Below are positions 13,301 to 25,993 of a DNA stretch of 64,000 bases, one piece after another (within the stretch, counting starts at the first letter, position 1; every line of letters begins with the position of its first letter). This stretch comes from Wuchereria bancrofti (taxonomy: Eukaryota > Nematoda > Chromadorea > Rhabditida > Onchocercidae): the NCBI GenBank assembly GCA_005281725.1, contig SSBO01000007.1, forward strand, positions 5,304,031-5,368,030, in the 5' to 3' direction. A program made the position numbers and the translations under genes. Below the pieces are notes generated by a model that searched no databases, was not told the origin of the DNA, and worked only from the letters and a program-made list of their open reading frames with translations.

Positions 13301-16300
13301 TGAGTCCTTTTTTTCCACTACATGCAATTTTGTTTTTGCACTTAATAATTCAAATAAATTATTCACAAATTGTATTTTCATAATAAAGAATTTTAAAAAG
13401 ACATGTTTTTGCCCAAAGAATGAATGAATTAATAAAGGAAAATTGAGAATTTTGGAATAAAACTTCATTTATGTTCTAGAAAAGCAAGCAAATAAAAAAA
13501 ATTACGATTGAAAAGTGAAAACTTATTTGATATGAACAGGAAATGGGAATGCATAAATGTAATTAATTAAATTTATATTAAAAATGCATTTACTTCCATC
13601 ATAATTGTTATCAAATAAATTTAGTAATTTTTGTTTTTAAAGCTTTTTTTTTAATTTCCAGAAATTTACTATTTAATTATTAGTAAATTTTCATATTAAA
13701 AATACTTTGCATTTTTGCTTGTTTTAGTGAAGTTGAAGGAATGATGTTATTTGAAAAGCGGACATCATTAAGAGCTAAATTATTATCTTTTGATGATTCT
13801 TTGCTGCAGTCACCCGGAAATCTGCAGTCCACCGCAGCATTACCATCAACATCCTGTGGTAAAGATAAGTACAATTATATTAATCAAAAGAAAGTGAAAA
13901 ATTTTTAATCAAAATTGCGATTTTACTAACTAATATAACAGTAGGATGGCAACGCGTCGGTGGTTCAGTGGTAGAATGCTCGCCTGCCACGCGGGCGGCC
14001 CGGGTTCGATTCCCGGCCGATGCAGCCTTCTGTCAATTTTGCATTTGTTGAATTTATCTTAAATATGCTTCTTTCTTATATAGGAAATAAAAAAGTTTCT
14101 TTTTCTTTTGAGATGTCACATCATTATCGCTTTGTATGACTGGTTCAGAAAAGAATCGTTGTTCCACTTCAAAACGACAAAATGCACAATTTGCTACATT
14201 GCCAACAAGGTAAAAATCATTAGTCTTACTTCATTTAATTTATTTACTTAATTACTTGCTTCGTTTAGTTAATAATTTATGAATGTGGTATCACGAATTT
14301 TAATATTTTCTTCATGTAATTCAGTCATCATCTTACATTTCATCTCATTTCATATATTTTATCAAATGGGTATGAAAGATTATTATGAAAACGTAATTGT
14401 TTTTCGAATAAATTTTGCTATCCTACGTAAACAGACGTTTTTCTTTCTACTTACGTGTGTTTAGTAATTACATCTAACGACCTATAATAAAAAGTATGTA
14501 TTTAGATGTGCAGGAAATATACGATAATTGCGTATTCTTTATAACTCACAATTGTCCGTAAAAAAATAAAACAACGTTCAATAACCAACTTTCAGTTTTT
14601 TTTTTTGCAAGGAAAAAAATTTTTTTTTTTGATAATTTGCAAGAAATTTCTAAGAAAGAAAAAAGAACTGTAGGAAGTTTTTAGATCGAAACAGTCGTCA
14701 TCAATACCAGTAAACCGGAATATACCAATACAAGTATCGGTGACAGCAGCGGAAGTTCAGCAGGCGCAACATTTATCAATACGTGGACGTAAACGGAAGA
14801 AACAAACCAGTAGCATTAATGCTAATCAGTCATCCATCTTATCAGTACCGCAGTATTCAACCTTCATGATGCCAACTACAAGTAATAATTTGAAAGAGAC
14901 ACAGGTAAGCTACAAATGTTTTTTCTTACAAATTTTAAAATATCTGAGTTTTTATGAAAATTTGTCATTTTTATCTTGTTTTTTAAAATTGGTTAGCTTC
15001 AGTTCTGCTTCAAAATTTAAATATTTCATTTTTCTTTCGAAACTCCTAAAATATTTTTCCTGCTTTCTTTCTACCTTTAAAAAAAAAATTGTTGTGCACT
15101 TCCAGATGGAAAATGAAGGACAGCGACAAATTGTAGTTGCTGCTACAGCAGCTGCCCGTGTGGGTGCCACTCGGATACCGCGGATAACTCAAAGTGAAAA
15201 TTTTGCCAATACTGCTACAGTTATTCCTGGCATATCGGGAACCAACCCATCGATGATTCCAGGATTGCTTCAATTACCTCAGGTTTTATCAAATTAATAA
15301 TTTTCTTTCTTAATTATCTTCTCAAACTATTTGTGTTATAATTAATCACTTTTAATAGAACTGCACATATCATTTTAAGGATCTAACCAGCTTTCCGGGA
15401 TTAACAGCATATTTTTCATCGGATAATACTACCGGCACAGCGCGACATGAACAAAGTTATCACTGGTCATCGGCAACAAAATCAAACTATTGGCCATCAT
15501 CATCGTCCTCTGATTTGTACTACCAAAATTATATGACCAATAATGCTGGTTAGTTAATCGAGATTGCAAGAAAAAGAATGCTATCATTTAAAATAATCTC
15601 TAATTAATAATTATTATAACGATTTTATCGTTAAACTGATAGCATGAAGATCTTCCTCATGCAACTTCCTTTTTTTTTTGTTTTCTCAAACAAAATTATA
15701 ATGATGGAATGTTTTTCAAAATTGAATAATTCATATTGAAATTTATATCGGATTTTATAGTTAATAATCTCATTTTCACCATTTTTATAATTCATTCAAA
15801 AGATATTATTGTTATCTGATGATTATCTATTACCATATTCCTTATTTAATTACTAATCATTTTCTAGTTCAAAAAGCTAGAAAAAAAAAATTGTAATTTT
15901 TTTTTCTCTTTTGCTATTAGTTTATGCTACAGCAATTTCCAATGGATTTTATCAATCGCAAATGGAACAAAGTAATTTGATATCTGCCAGAAATCGTATG
16001 GAATATCCAGCATTCTTTACTTCTAATGACCTAACTTTTACAGGTGTTTCATTCAATAATTTAGTAATTATCTAAAATGCAGAAACAGTCTTGTCCTATC
16101 CCGAGAAAGTTACTTAATCTTCAAAGAAGAAAGCTGATTCATCTTGAAATGAAATTTGAAATCACTGGTTTTATTATTAAGTATGCAAGCAAGCAGAATA
16201 TTCCGAATAGTTGAAAATAACAGAACTCTTACGCCTTATCAATAGAATAGTGGCATATCAAATTTACTTTTATTTCTTAAATATGATCAATCCAATGATT

Positions 16301-17008
16301 GATAATTTAATCTTATGTATTGAAAATTTTCGAATTTAAACCTAAAATTTACAATTATATTTAGGTTCCACTTATACACCAACGCCTGCTCAATTGCTGT
16401 TATCATCATCGGAATTATTGCAACCATCAACTGCTGTACAATCTACAAATACAAATTCAATATTCAAATCGACTGTATTTGATACATCGGAACATTCAAC
16501 AACAGACGTAAGTTTCAGGGATGATTTTTCTTTCTAACATAAAAACTCTTTTATTCATGTAAATTTGACCTTAAGTCAATATATTTAACAGGTAAATTGC
16601 TAACTTTCAAAACTTAACATTTCACTAAATTTTCTAACAATACGATTATTGAACGAATTTTTTTCGCCGTCATTATCAGCGAAAAGAGAAGATCCAATTA
16701 TTGAGAGTATATTTTATTAAAAAAAAAAAACAACTGGTTTTTTGTTGAATAAGAATTTTTCCCTAAAAATCAAATAAAAAAAAAATCAAAGTTCGAAAAA
16801 TAAAAAAATAAGTAGTTTGATGATTTTCTGATGATAACTTACCACTTTTTTTCTTCTGCAGACTTTTAGTACAGCTATCAGTGATTACACTCAATCAATG
16901 CAAATGATAACGGGTGATAACGGTGGAGAAGTAATAAATTGTAGCAACACATCAGGTTCGACGGGTTTTAATTTAATCTCAGAAGTAACAAATACACTCC
17001 TCGGATAA
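1391..17008 (+). CDS. ahr-1: Aryl hydrocarbon receptor, bHLH-PAS transcription factor (AHR-1)
   Basis: Ligand-type bHLH-PAS transcription factor; in nematodes AHR-1 pairs with AHA-1 (ARNT) and binds XRE sites. Exons: 1391-1428, 5459-5581, 6072-6136, 10279-10457, 10713-10802, 11152-11281, 11375-11448, 11711-11829, 11986-12093, 12216-12313, 12895-13039, 13728-13858, 14113-14209, 14685-14904, 15106-15282, 15359-15548, 15921-16043, 16365-16507, 16862-17008. All phases join without a stop and give 798 residues. The N-terminus [13 protein letters not shown] closely resembles C. elegans AHR-1. The basic region [11 protein letters not shown] (25-35) and helix-loop-helix run to about residue 75. PAS-A begins near 135 ([21 protein letters not shown]). 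PAS-B and its PAC part span about 290-390 ([25 protein letters not shown]). The C-terminal half is low-complexity and rich in Ser/Thr/Asn, as in AHR activation regions. It is about 200 residues longer than the roughly 600-residue C. elegans protein. Intron 1 (4 kb) and intron 3 (4.1 kb) are unusually long. Confidence 0.95.
1703..1772. repeat. Two-copy 35-bp tandem repeat in ahr-1 intron 1
   Basis: Two diverged copies share the core TACYGTAACTA followed by AAGTACAGT and then AATAA. AGTA-rich relatives recur at 2540-2615. Nothing suggests a function. Confidence 0.6.
2998..3042. repeat. Short tandem duplication
   Basis: A unit of about 22 bp (CTTCAAATTCCTAAAAAAA) is present twice in a row within ahr-1 intron 1. 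Confidence 0.6.
8265..8336. repeat. Perfect 36-bp tandem duplication
   Basis: The unit starting GTTGTGAGTGGTCATAAATT occupies 8265-8300 and is repeated exactly at 8301-8336, inside ahr-1 intron 3. Perfect identity suggests a recent duplication. Confidence 0.85.
9001..9020. repeat. (AG)n microsatellite
   Basis: An uninterrupted run of AG dinucleotides within ahr-1 intron 3. Confidence 0.8.
11583..11670. repeat. Direct repeat in ahr-1 intron 7
   Basis: A segment containing TTTATAATGTTTGCATTTAA and the following CATATCAGT occurs at about 11583-11612 and again at 11641-11670. The core TTTGCATTTAAC also appears between them. Confidence 0.7.
13952..14023 (+). tRNA. tRNA-Gly (anticodon GCC)
   Basis: The sequence folds as a cloverleaf. 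The acceptor arm is GCGTCGG paired with CCGATGC and contains one G-T wobble. The D-arm contains GGTTCAGTGGTA. The anticodon arm is CTCGCCTGCCACGCGGG with anticodon GCC. The T-arm reads CCGGGTTCGATTCCCGG. These match the internal A and B boxes of the highly conserved metazoan tRNA-Gly(GCC). It lies on the same strand inside intron 12 of ahr-1, about 95 bp after exon 12 and 90 bp before exon 13, and would be transcribed by RNA polymerase III independently of its host. Confidence 0.97.
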
Positions 17009-20000
17009 TGCTTCATTTATTTATGGTAGTCAACCGGAATAAATATTTCAAGAAGTGTCTCTAATAGAAAAAAATTGCCACATACACTACCGGACAAGTT
17101 TTTTTTTGACGATATTACCTCCTGGATTAAGAATGCTTCAAATAAAGTAACTTTTAAAAATTTGTAAAGTCAAGAAAAAACAATCGGATAAATTACTGAA
17201 ACAGAAAGTGAAAAAAAAACCTCAATTAATTTAAAACAAAATAAAAACGTAATTTTAAAATGGAATTAAGATCAAACGGATTTGAAGTTATGAAATCAAT
17301 TTTATTTAATGGAAAAACAAAACTATTTTCTGCGAAAATAAGGTGAAATAAAGTAGAAAGCGTCAAATATATAAAATTCGGTGTGTTAAAGGAGGAACAA
17401 AAAGTTTTTGTTTTCTTTAAAAAATAAAAGCATTTTTAAAAAACATTTGTAATTATCGTGGCGATTAAATCTTTTTTTTTTTTGCAAAAAGGATTTTATT
17501 TCCTATCAAACAGTTTTATGTAATTATACTTCCAGTTCAATTTCACTTGCATAGAAATTATTAACTTCCTAAATGGAACTGATTTTATAATTTCAGATAA
17601 TTATTCACTTGATTTCAGTTTTACATAGATATATGATAAATATAAGGGAAGATAATCAAATGATATTTTGATAGCCTTTCGGTCTCTCATTTTCAATAAT
17701 TTTAATCGAAATTAAATTTTGCTTAAAATTTGCTAATTTTATCCAAATAAATGTTAATATTTATTGCACATTTATTCGAAATTTCCTCTTTCTGTATCAT
17801 TTTTTATGAACAAAATTTAAATTGGGATTTTTCCTTTTCCATTCTGATAGAAAACAGCAAACTGAGGTGCAAGATGAGCAGCGGAAAGTGATAAAGCAGA
17901 AAAACGGATTTGTCAGCCTTAGCTTGTAAAACAGTGGGAAATGAAAAACGTTTGATGAATAATAAATACGAAATGGATTCCTTTCTCTATTTGTATTCGA
18001 TGAATATTCTCCAGCACATCGATACTTCTTCATTCATCCGTATCGTTTATTATTCGTCATGATCTTTGAACCCAATCATTTTTCTTCTTTCGTTGGTATG
18101 CAAATACCAACAAAAGACGAACAACAACAATAACAATTACAGTATTCATTTCTTAAATAAATCATAGTATTTATTAATTTAACAAAAATTAAAATCAAAT
18201 ATTTTAATATATTTTTAATATATTTGTTTGGAATTTTTTTACTTACATAATATCACTTACATAATATTTCGAAATTTTGCATCTCATTTTAAATAATTGC
18301 TTTTATTGAAACAAGAAAAGAAATAATAAATATTAACCATTTTATGAATGGTAATAAGAAATTGATTAATCGATTAATAATGCTCTGTTATAGTATGTAA
18401 TACGCAAAGAAATTTTTCAGTTATGTTTAAGTTGTACCGGCACAAAGTAAGATACTACCAGAAACTGATAATGATAATCAGTAAGGCCAGAAATAGTTAG
18501 CACCAATAAATGTAGAAATGCGTAATCATCGCCCCAATAAAAAACATAACGAAATATTAATTTTTATATTTGCTATAGATGCAGCTAATTGATAATTATT
18601 TAAAAAGTGAAATTTCTGCACTTCACATAAAGAGAATTTAAACATGGATCTTACTCATTTCGCTCCAAATCCTTTAAATTGCAGATAAATTGAAGGACTA
18701 AATTTTCGAAGAATACTTCAAAACATCAAATTTCGCGTTTGATTCATCCAAGATTTTAAACCACAAATTTCTATCAGTGTCTCATTAGTAATTAAAAATA
18801 ATGTATAATGAGTTTAAAAACATACAAAAAGAAGGAAAGGTGGAGAAAGAAAAAAAAAAGAATAAAAGAAAATTAAGGACAAATGCAAATTAATTTTACT
18901 TTAAAATTTTAAAATGGGGTAAATTTTGAAAAAATTTGCTTTCCACCTGACATCACCATTATCATCAATGGTGGAAATGGACGAATACACAAACTGAAAT
19001 GATTACGAATGACAGAAAATAAAAAAATTCTTCACAAACAGACCAAAATTATAATTCAGACACAAAGCAACCATTATGAATACTTTTTTCCGAATTGAAA
19101 AGAAATTTGTGAAATTATGACTTGAAAAAAAGAAAGTTTATTGGGAAAAATTTATATCAAAAAAGAAAAGAAGTCTACTAAAATTTCGATACTGAAAAAC
19201 ATTGTTAAACTGAAAAATGTTTGCTAGATAAGCATTTTAAGCAGTATTCTTTTTTCTGAATTGAGACAAAGAAGTAATCTTAAACAACCAATTCTACCTT
19301 TTTCGGGCAAAAACGCATGCGATCCATCTGTTTGAATAATCGGTATGAAGATAAGGAAGGAAGTACCATTCTCTTACATTATTATTTCCATATCTTTTTA
19401 GGAATCAAAACAAATCTTCTATGTCAATCTTACAAAGTTTTAAATTTATTTGTAATTTTATTTTAGAAATATCAGTTTTCAAATTTTATCATTGATTCAT
19501 ATCATTTTCACTGTGGAAAATTTCGACAACAAAAAAATGCGTTATATATATATATATTAAAAAAAATCGATATACAAAAAATATACTTTGCTCAAAATTC
19601 CTAGAAATTAATATTCTTTAAATTCTTGAAAATTTTCACAATTTGTACTACAAAAAAAAAAATGATATACAAGGAATACATAATGCAAAGATAATAAAAT
19701 TATTAGTATATATATAGGAAAAATATTTGGCGGTAAAAAATGAGTTATATTTGATAAGCTGGTATGAAATCGTAAAGTAATTCTGAAATATTGAAATCCG
19801 GAAATTAAAGTAATAAAGCTAGAAATTGCATAAATTTTACTAATTCTATTTGTTTAATTGGCATGAAAATCTTCTTAAAGAATTTGGAGAAATTTAAATG
19901 TTGAAGGTAAATGCTAAAATGATTGAGATTTGATCAATTTATGGAAGATAAAAACAAAATGATATGGTTTTGTAATGAGGTATGATGAATAAATGATAAC

Positions 20001-20105
20001 TGATATCTTGATTCGCTTTTATAATTTACATATTTCCATAAATATTTGACAATTAATTTTGGAAAATTAACGATCTTATTTTAACAGCTAAGTCAAAAAT
20101 TTCAT
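17009..20105. other. Convergent intergenic region between ahr-1 and the PDZ gene
   Basis: This is the shared 3' space of two converging genes. AATAAA signals for ahr-1 occur at 17038-17043 and 17141-17146. A short (TA)n run lies near 19541-19558. The reading frames, including a 78-codon one near 17.8-18.0 kb on the minus strand, have no recognisable domain and no matching splice partners. Confidence 0.6.
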
Positions 20106-22831
20106 TTATAACTTTAAAACCCTTATTTTATCATTATCATCGTCATCCTCACCGCTGATAACATCATCATCTAACATAATCACATGATTTAAGGCTACAG
20201 AATCGAACGCCGATTTTGATAATGGAATTGATACTGCTGCTGTTATTATATTATTCGATGATAAAGCAGGATTAACGATATTAATCCCATCGTTATCAAT
20301 ATCATTCCTGATACCGACATCATCGGTAGCAGTAGTGTCACAATCACAATCGTTATCATCATCATCACTTTCGATGGTAATGTAACTGCTGCTACCGATA
20401 ACATTATCAGTATTATCACCACAACAATTATTAAAGCAATCAAACGGATCAACAGCTTGTCCCGTATCACAAGACAAAGAGCTAACATGACCAACATTCA
20501 AATGAGACTTGCAACAACAAATTCGTTGAACTGCCAAAAATTCCATCCCGTTATTGATAAAATTTGAGTCACGAGAATCCGATCGTAAATTATTCGTCAA
20601 CCATTTAGGGTTGGAAATTTTTAAACGTTCCAGTGTTCGTCTTCTCAGTGGATATTTGCTGATTTCAATTACTCCATCAGTTAATGATATAATCGTTGGG
20701 ACTCGCATAATACTTCGTTTCGCATCATTTGAAATATTTAAAGGTACCGAGCAAACAGATGAAGCAAACGATATTCCAGTTGATGATAATGATGATGATA
20801 ATGATAGCGAATTTGTTAATGAATACTTTGTATTCGTCACTGATGATAATGAACGTAAATAAGCCCCTGCAAAAGCTTAACATTATTAACCGAAAAGTAA
20901 AGGAAAAGGAATATCAAATTAAGTAATCAATATTGCTGTACTTTACATGTATGAAAAGTATAATTTGTATAGTAATCTTCAGAACAATCAAATTAATTAC
21001 AAACAAATTTTAAAAGATCGTTACTTTTCTTCTACGTTCAAAATACTTTAATTTCAAACTGATAGTTCAGGAAGGAGAAAAAAGAAAAAAAGAAAACAAA
21101 AAACAAACTGTTCAAAATTTTTTGTTCTTCAATATCAATCAAATTTAACTGATACAATTTATCGTTTAAAATTTTCCGAAGTTTAATCGCTCGAGCAACT
21201 AATTCGATACGTTGTCGAATATTTTGAAAAATGACAATCATTCGCATCTGATGATATGAGCCAATTAATTCAATCAATTCCTCATGGCTCATTGCCGTCA
21301 CAATATGCCCATTTATTGAAATGATTACATCACCTACATTTTACAATTTAAATAAACAACAATATTTTACAATTTAAATAAACAATAATATTATATTGTT
21401 ATTGCCATTTACTTATTAATAAATTCCAAGTATCTCATTTCTTTGAAATTTGACCAAAGATTTTTTCAAATTTAATCGAAATTAGAAAATGAAAAAAAAA
21501 AAAAAACCTGAACGAACACCAGCATCAGCAGCTGGACTATCAAGTTGTACATAATCTACATAAGTTATTTTTGATGGTACATCATCACCTTTACGTTTCA
21601 ATAAATATGTCTGTAAGAAAAACGAAAGTAAAAATTAATTTCAAAAAATTTTTATTGAAATTTGCAGAACAAAAGTTTAATAATTGCAAAGTAACCAACT
21701 TCTAATTTATTCGATCTCCACAATTTTCACTTTATGTTTCATCTAACGTTTCTCATATTTATAGTTCTTTTTTTCTTACCTGTAACGTAAAACCAAATGG
21801 TTCCCCATTATTTCGGGTAACTATCACCGTACGTCGTCGTCGATTTGAATGCGGGTTTGTAATCACTTTTTGATCCACTGACACTGCATCCAATACTTTC
21901 TGAAACAATCCCTTTCATCTAATAATTTTATTGTCGTCCTCCTTATCATAGTATATTAGAAATGTATCCTATCAATTGTCACAGGAATGTAGCAAAGATA
22001 TTAAAATATTAAAAGAATGTAAGAAAAAAACCTTTTTCTTACTAACTAGTAAAATTCTTTTTTGAAAAAAAAAAAAAATAAAGGAAATAAATGAATAAAT
22101 ACTTGGACATTTTCTTCATCATCAACATAAAATTTACTCCATAATTTGGTTTTATCAAGTGATGTGAATGAATGATAGAATTGAGAACGAGTAATATTCT
22201 CGAGAAATGTTCGACTAAATGATGACGATGTTGACGATGACAATCTACAACTTGAAAAATTGTTACCTTTATAATTTATTTATACAGAAATACATCCGTA
22301 CACACAAAGATCCGCTTATTTCGAATATTTTTGATAATAACTTTGACTTTACACAGCAATAGTAATGACACAAAGATCATGCAAATTTAAATAATTGAAT
22401 TTCATGATGAATTTATCGACTATGTGCGTATCAGTAAATACAATAATCATTGCATATAGTAATTAAGTAAGCTTACATACAATGCTATAACAATAACAAT
22501 GATAAAAAAATACTTAACTATTTAAAGTTTAATTGTATAAAAAAATAATGCATTTATTATTTGTGAATACCTTAGAACAATAAAAATGAAAATTTAGTAG
22601 AAGTGATAATTAATAATAATAATCAATAATAATAATAAATACTTATTATTATTTAATAATGATAGTAATTATTACTGTTAATAATAACAACAATATTACT
22701 ATATTACGTAATTAAGCTAATTTTAATCTACAATAAAACTGCCATTAATGTCACTGAAGAGAAAAAAGAAAAACTTACGATTTGACGGATTTTAATGTTG
22801 TAGAAGAGATGGACAATGACCAGTTAAACAT
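20106..22831 (-). CDS. PDZ scaffold protein of the tamalin/CYTIP type
   Basis: Minus-strand gene with six exons, 5' to 3': 22779-22831, 22103-22244, 21780-21899, 21508-21610, 21109-21333, 20106-20866 (467 residues). Phases agree throughout. The exon-2 acceptor could also lie 5-6 bases upstream in the same frame. The PDZ domain covers about 88-178, with carboxylate-binding loop PFGFTL (99-104), then PAADAGVRSGDVIISING and a helix starting SHEELIELIG. A leucine-rich helical segment follows, as in tamalin (GRASP) and CYTIP, which link receptors to cytohesin-type Arf GEFs. The C-terminal quarter is unlike the vertebrate proteins, with runs of Asp (DDDDNDCDCD, GEDDDDNDK). The last residues, VLKL, could act as a class II PDZ ligand. 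Family assignment rests on PDZ plus helix order; it could instead be another single-PDZ adaptor. Confidence 0.85.
21343..21392. repeat. Two-copy tandem repeat in a PDZ-gene intron
   Basis: The unit TTTACAATTTAAATAAACAA plus a short AATA tail occurs twice in a row just upstream of the fifth exon (upstream with respect to the minus-strand gene). Confidence 0.7.
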
Positions 22832-25005
22832 ACTAATCCTTTGATCGCTTTTAAATTTGTCCACCTATTACTGAGGTCGTAGTAGCATACTGCCAAATGT
22901 GCCATATATAGTAAATGTATATTTATATATATGTATAGATATATTATATTTTACGATATGTCGATCGATGATAAAATATATCAACCGTTACAGAAACAAT
23001 TCATGCTGTAAATTAAATGAAAATATTTAAATCAAAAAGGTCAATTGAAAGACAAATAATATATTAACGATGACAATAACGATAATGAAAAATAACATTA
23101 ATCAACAATAATTATTATGATAGTATGATAATAAAAATGATGACAGTAATGACAACAAATAATATAAATGTGTAATTTTCATTTTATGTTCTAAGAAAAA
23201 GAGAAAAGAATTCCTTTAAAATAACATTTCGAAGTACAGAAAGAAGAAATTTCTTCGGCTTATATCATCTTATATGCCTTACATTACAACGTAGGATGAG
23301 TTGAATGAATGAGTTGAATGAATGAGTTGAATGAATGAGTTGAATGAATGAATGAATGAGTTGAATGAATGAGTTGAATGAATGAGTTGAATGAATGAGT
23401 TGAATGAATGAGTTGAATGAATGAGTTGAATGAATGAGTTGAATGAATGAGTTGAATGAATGAGTTGAATGAATGAATGAATGAATGAATGAATGAATGA
23501 ATGAATGAATGAATGAATGAATGAATGAATGAATAAAAAAAGAAAAATGTTTCACAAAATTTATAGAGTTTTTACTTTCTTCCTTCATCAACTTATTTTT
23601 AACATTTGAAAATTTTTATCTTATTCCATATTCGTCTCCTATCTATCTGCCAATATTTGGTGATAAACGAATTACTGTAGTGAGTTGAACATTGAAATCG
23701 ATATCATCCAATGATAAAGTATCAAATGATAAAAGTGAAATAGTAGATTTTAAGTACATAGAGTGTAAAAGTGCCATTGTAGCACATCAAAAAAGAGAAA
23801 ACTGGCAATATTAAATACATAAACTAAGTTATAATGCTGCTAAGGAAAAATGAAATTTTATTAAAGAACTCAGAAGTTAAGCAAAAAAATTTTTATGTAG
23901 AAATTAAAGTGAGAATTTTGTTCCCTATGTCGTCATATATGACATTCATATTCTAGCATATATGTATGTGTGTGTGTTGTGCAGTTAAATTCTTTTTCAA
24001 AAACAGTAATCTGATTAAGCTTTCAGTAATCGATAAGAAAACTGACCGACTAAACCGAGTAACTGATTGACTGACGGATTTACAAAGTGGCTGAATTGTG
24101 GTAAAATGAAATAAACGGTGTAAATGAATAGTCGGCTACCAAAAGTATGAAAATTTAAATTTTGACAACTAGACAGTTGCGCATTTAAAAATTTCTTTGA
24201 TGAATAACAAAAATTATTGCAATTGATTGATTCTGAAAAAATGCTGGCGCAAGAAAAGAAAAAAGCCAACCAGAAAAAAAAAGAAAAAAAGAAAGATATC
24301 TCAAAATCGAAGAGAGAAATTTTTGAACAATTTCATTGATACAAACAATTAAAAACATTCAAAATGAAAATTATGCATGAATTACAAGAGGAATGAAATC
24401 AGTCTGTGAGTTTAAAATTGAACTATGTCATGTCATACAATCAGTGGTAAATTAAAAAGATATGGAAAGAAGTGTAATTTCATTTTATGAGAAATCTGGG
24501 AAATAATAAATTAAAAAATTTCAACTGTTTCAGGTTTTTTTTTTTTTAGAATTTCAAAACACAACTTCTCTGCGAAGAAAAAATTCAGAATTCTTAAAAT
24601 TTCAATGCGAACGATTCAAAGAAAACTATGCTTACTTCAATATATTTCGTCAAGAAATTGAACGATGATTAATTTTCCATTCTATTATTTAGCGGAACGG
24701 GAAATTCCGGAACCATTTGAAATGCAACTAGACTAAACCAAACCAAAATAATGTTTTATTTTAATGTATCTGGAAATGAAAGAAAGAAAACTGGAAAACC
24801 GGAAGGTGTAGTATTTCTTTTGATCAATAATAAAATTCCTTCTGGAACTCATCGTCCGCTTTTCTGAAGGTGTCACATTTAAATAACTCTATTAAAAACG
24901 ACTGAATGAATGATATAACTAAATTTAGGTTAATAGGAAATATTCGTTTCTTGCAACCAAACGTAAATCAAATTAATTCGAATGTTACTGCCTTCTGTTT
25001 AATAG
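22832..25005. other. Intergenic region with no supported gene
   Basis: This AT-rich sequence lies upstream of the PDZ gene. It contains AATAAT-rich stretches and the minisatellite listed separately. An 84-codon minus-strand frame at 24015-24269 has no recognisable motif, so I do not call it. Confidence 0.6.
23298..23534. repeat. GAGTTGAATGAAT minisatellite grading into (GAAT)n
   Basis: About a dozen copies of the 13-bp unit GAGTTGAATGAAT, with one longer variant, are followed from about 23470 by a pure (GAAT)n tract. The 13-mer appears to be derived from the tetranucleotide. The Phe/Ile/His/Ser-rich reading frame across it is a by-product of the repeat. Confidence 0.9.
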
Positions 25006-25382
25006 TTTTTTTTTTTTTTTTTTTAAATGGAAAACTGGAATTGGAACATATGATCGTATCTTAACCAAGCTATTGGAATGAATCCTAAAACACTAAATAA
25101 AGATCAGAAGCAACAACCGGTATTGGTATATATGTATGAAAAAAACCGCATTAGCATATCCGGAATAGATCGCGGCAATTGTCTTCAAGAAGGGCTACGA
25201 TCTGAGTTACTATCTCAGTTACTGTAGGAATGATTCGGTGATCGAAAACGTGTCAGAAGTTGTATCACCGATAAGTGGAGAGGAATAAAATATAAAATTC
25301 TAAATTAAACAACAACAACTTTACTTTGGATGTTGCTCAATAAATATATTTTAGTTAAATAATACGATGTTAATGAAGTATG

Positions 25383-25455
<73 letters not shown>

Positions 25456-25992
25456 TTACATCCATATATCAGTGGCGAGCAGTAATATTCAGAAACATTA
25501 GCATTAAGCCATCGACGTCTGGAAAACTGTTTTGGACATGCATTAAGCAATTGCTGAATGTGTCTGTGTGTGTGTGTGTGTGCGATTTGTTTGAAATATT
25601 GTTGAACTCCTTGTTCATACTTCATTAACATCGTATTATTTAACTAAAATATATTTATTGAGCAACATCCAAAGTAAAGTTGTTGTTGTTTAATTTAGAA
25701 TTTTATATTTTATTCCTCTCCACTTATCGGTGATACAACTTCTGACACGTTTTCGATCACCGAATCATTCCTACAGTAACTGAGATAGTAACTCAGATCG
25801 TAGCCCTTCTTGAAGACAATTGCCGCGATCTATTCCGGATATGCTAATGCGGTTTTTTTCATACATATATACCAATACCGGTTGTTGCTTCTGATCTTTA
25901 TTTAGTGTTTTAGGATTCATTCCAATAGCTTGGTTAAGATACGATCATATGTTCCAATTCCAGTTTTCCATTTAAAAAAAAAAAAAAAAAAA
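25006..25992. repeat. Perfect fold-back palindrome 1 (381-bp arms)
   Basis: Bases 25006-25386 are the reverse complement of 25612-25992. I compared long segments in the outer, middle and inner parts and saw no mismatch. The 19-base T run that starts the left arm is mirrored by a 19-base A run that ends the right arm, directly against the N at 25993. The 225-bp spacer holds a (CA)n tract and a shorter (TG)n tract. The exact match and placement suggest an assembly fold-back rather than a natural inverted duplication. Confidence 0.93.
25385..25454. repeat. (CA)35 microsatellite
   Basis: A pure CA dinucleotide run of about 70 bases at the inner edge of the left arm of palindrome 1. Confidence 0.95.
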
Positions 25993-25993
25993 N
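25993..25993. other. Single N: likely scaffold join
   Basis: This is the only ambiguous base in the window. It sits exactly where the right arm of one palindrome ends and the left arm of the next begins, which suggests a contig junction. Confidence 0.8.

Noticed and set aside
14952..15273. Two minus-strand frames over ahr-1 exons 14-15
   Set aside because: They are antisense shadows; the plus frame has consistent phases and AHR context.
20246..20926. Frames of 65 to 102 codons on either strand over the PDZ gene's last exon
   Set aside because: They are shadows of the real minus-strand exon in other frames.
23265..23591. 108-codon His/Ser/Phe/Ile-rich frame
   Set aside because: It is produced entirely by the GAGTTGAATGAAT/(GAAT)n repeat.
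25305..25631. Overlapping 108- and 82-codon frames of repeated Cys-Val or Thr-His
   Set aside because: They are translations of the (CA)n/(TG)n tracts inside the fold-back, not genes.
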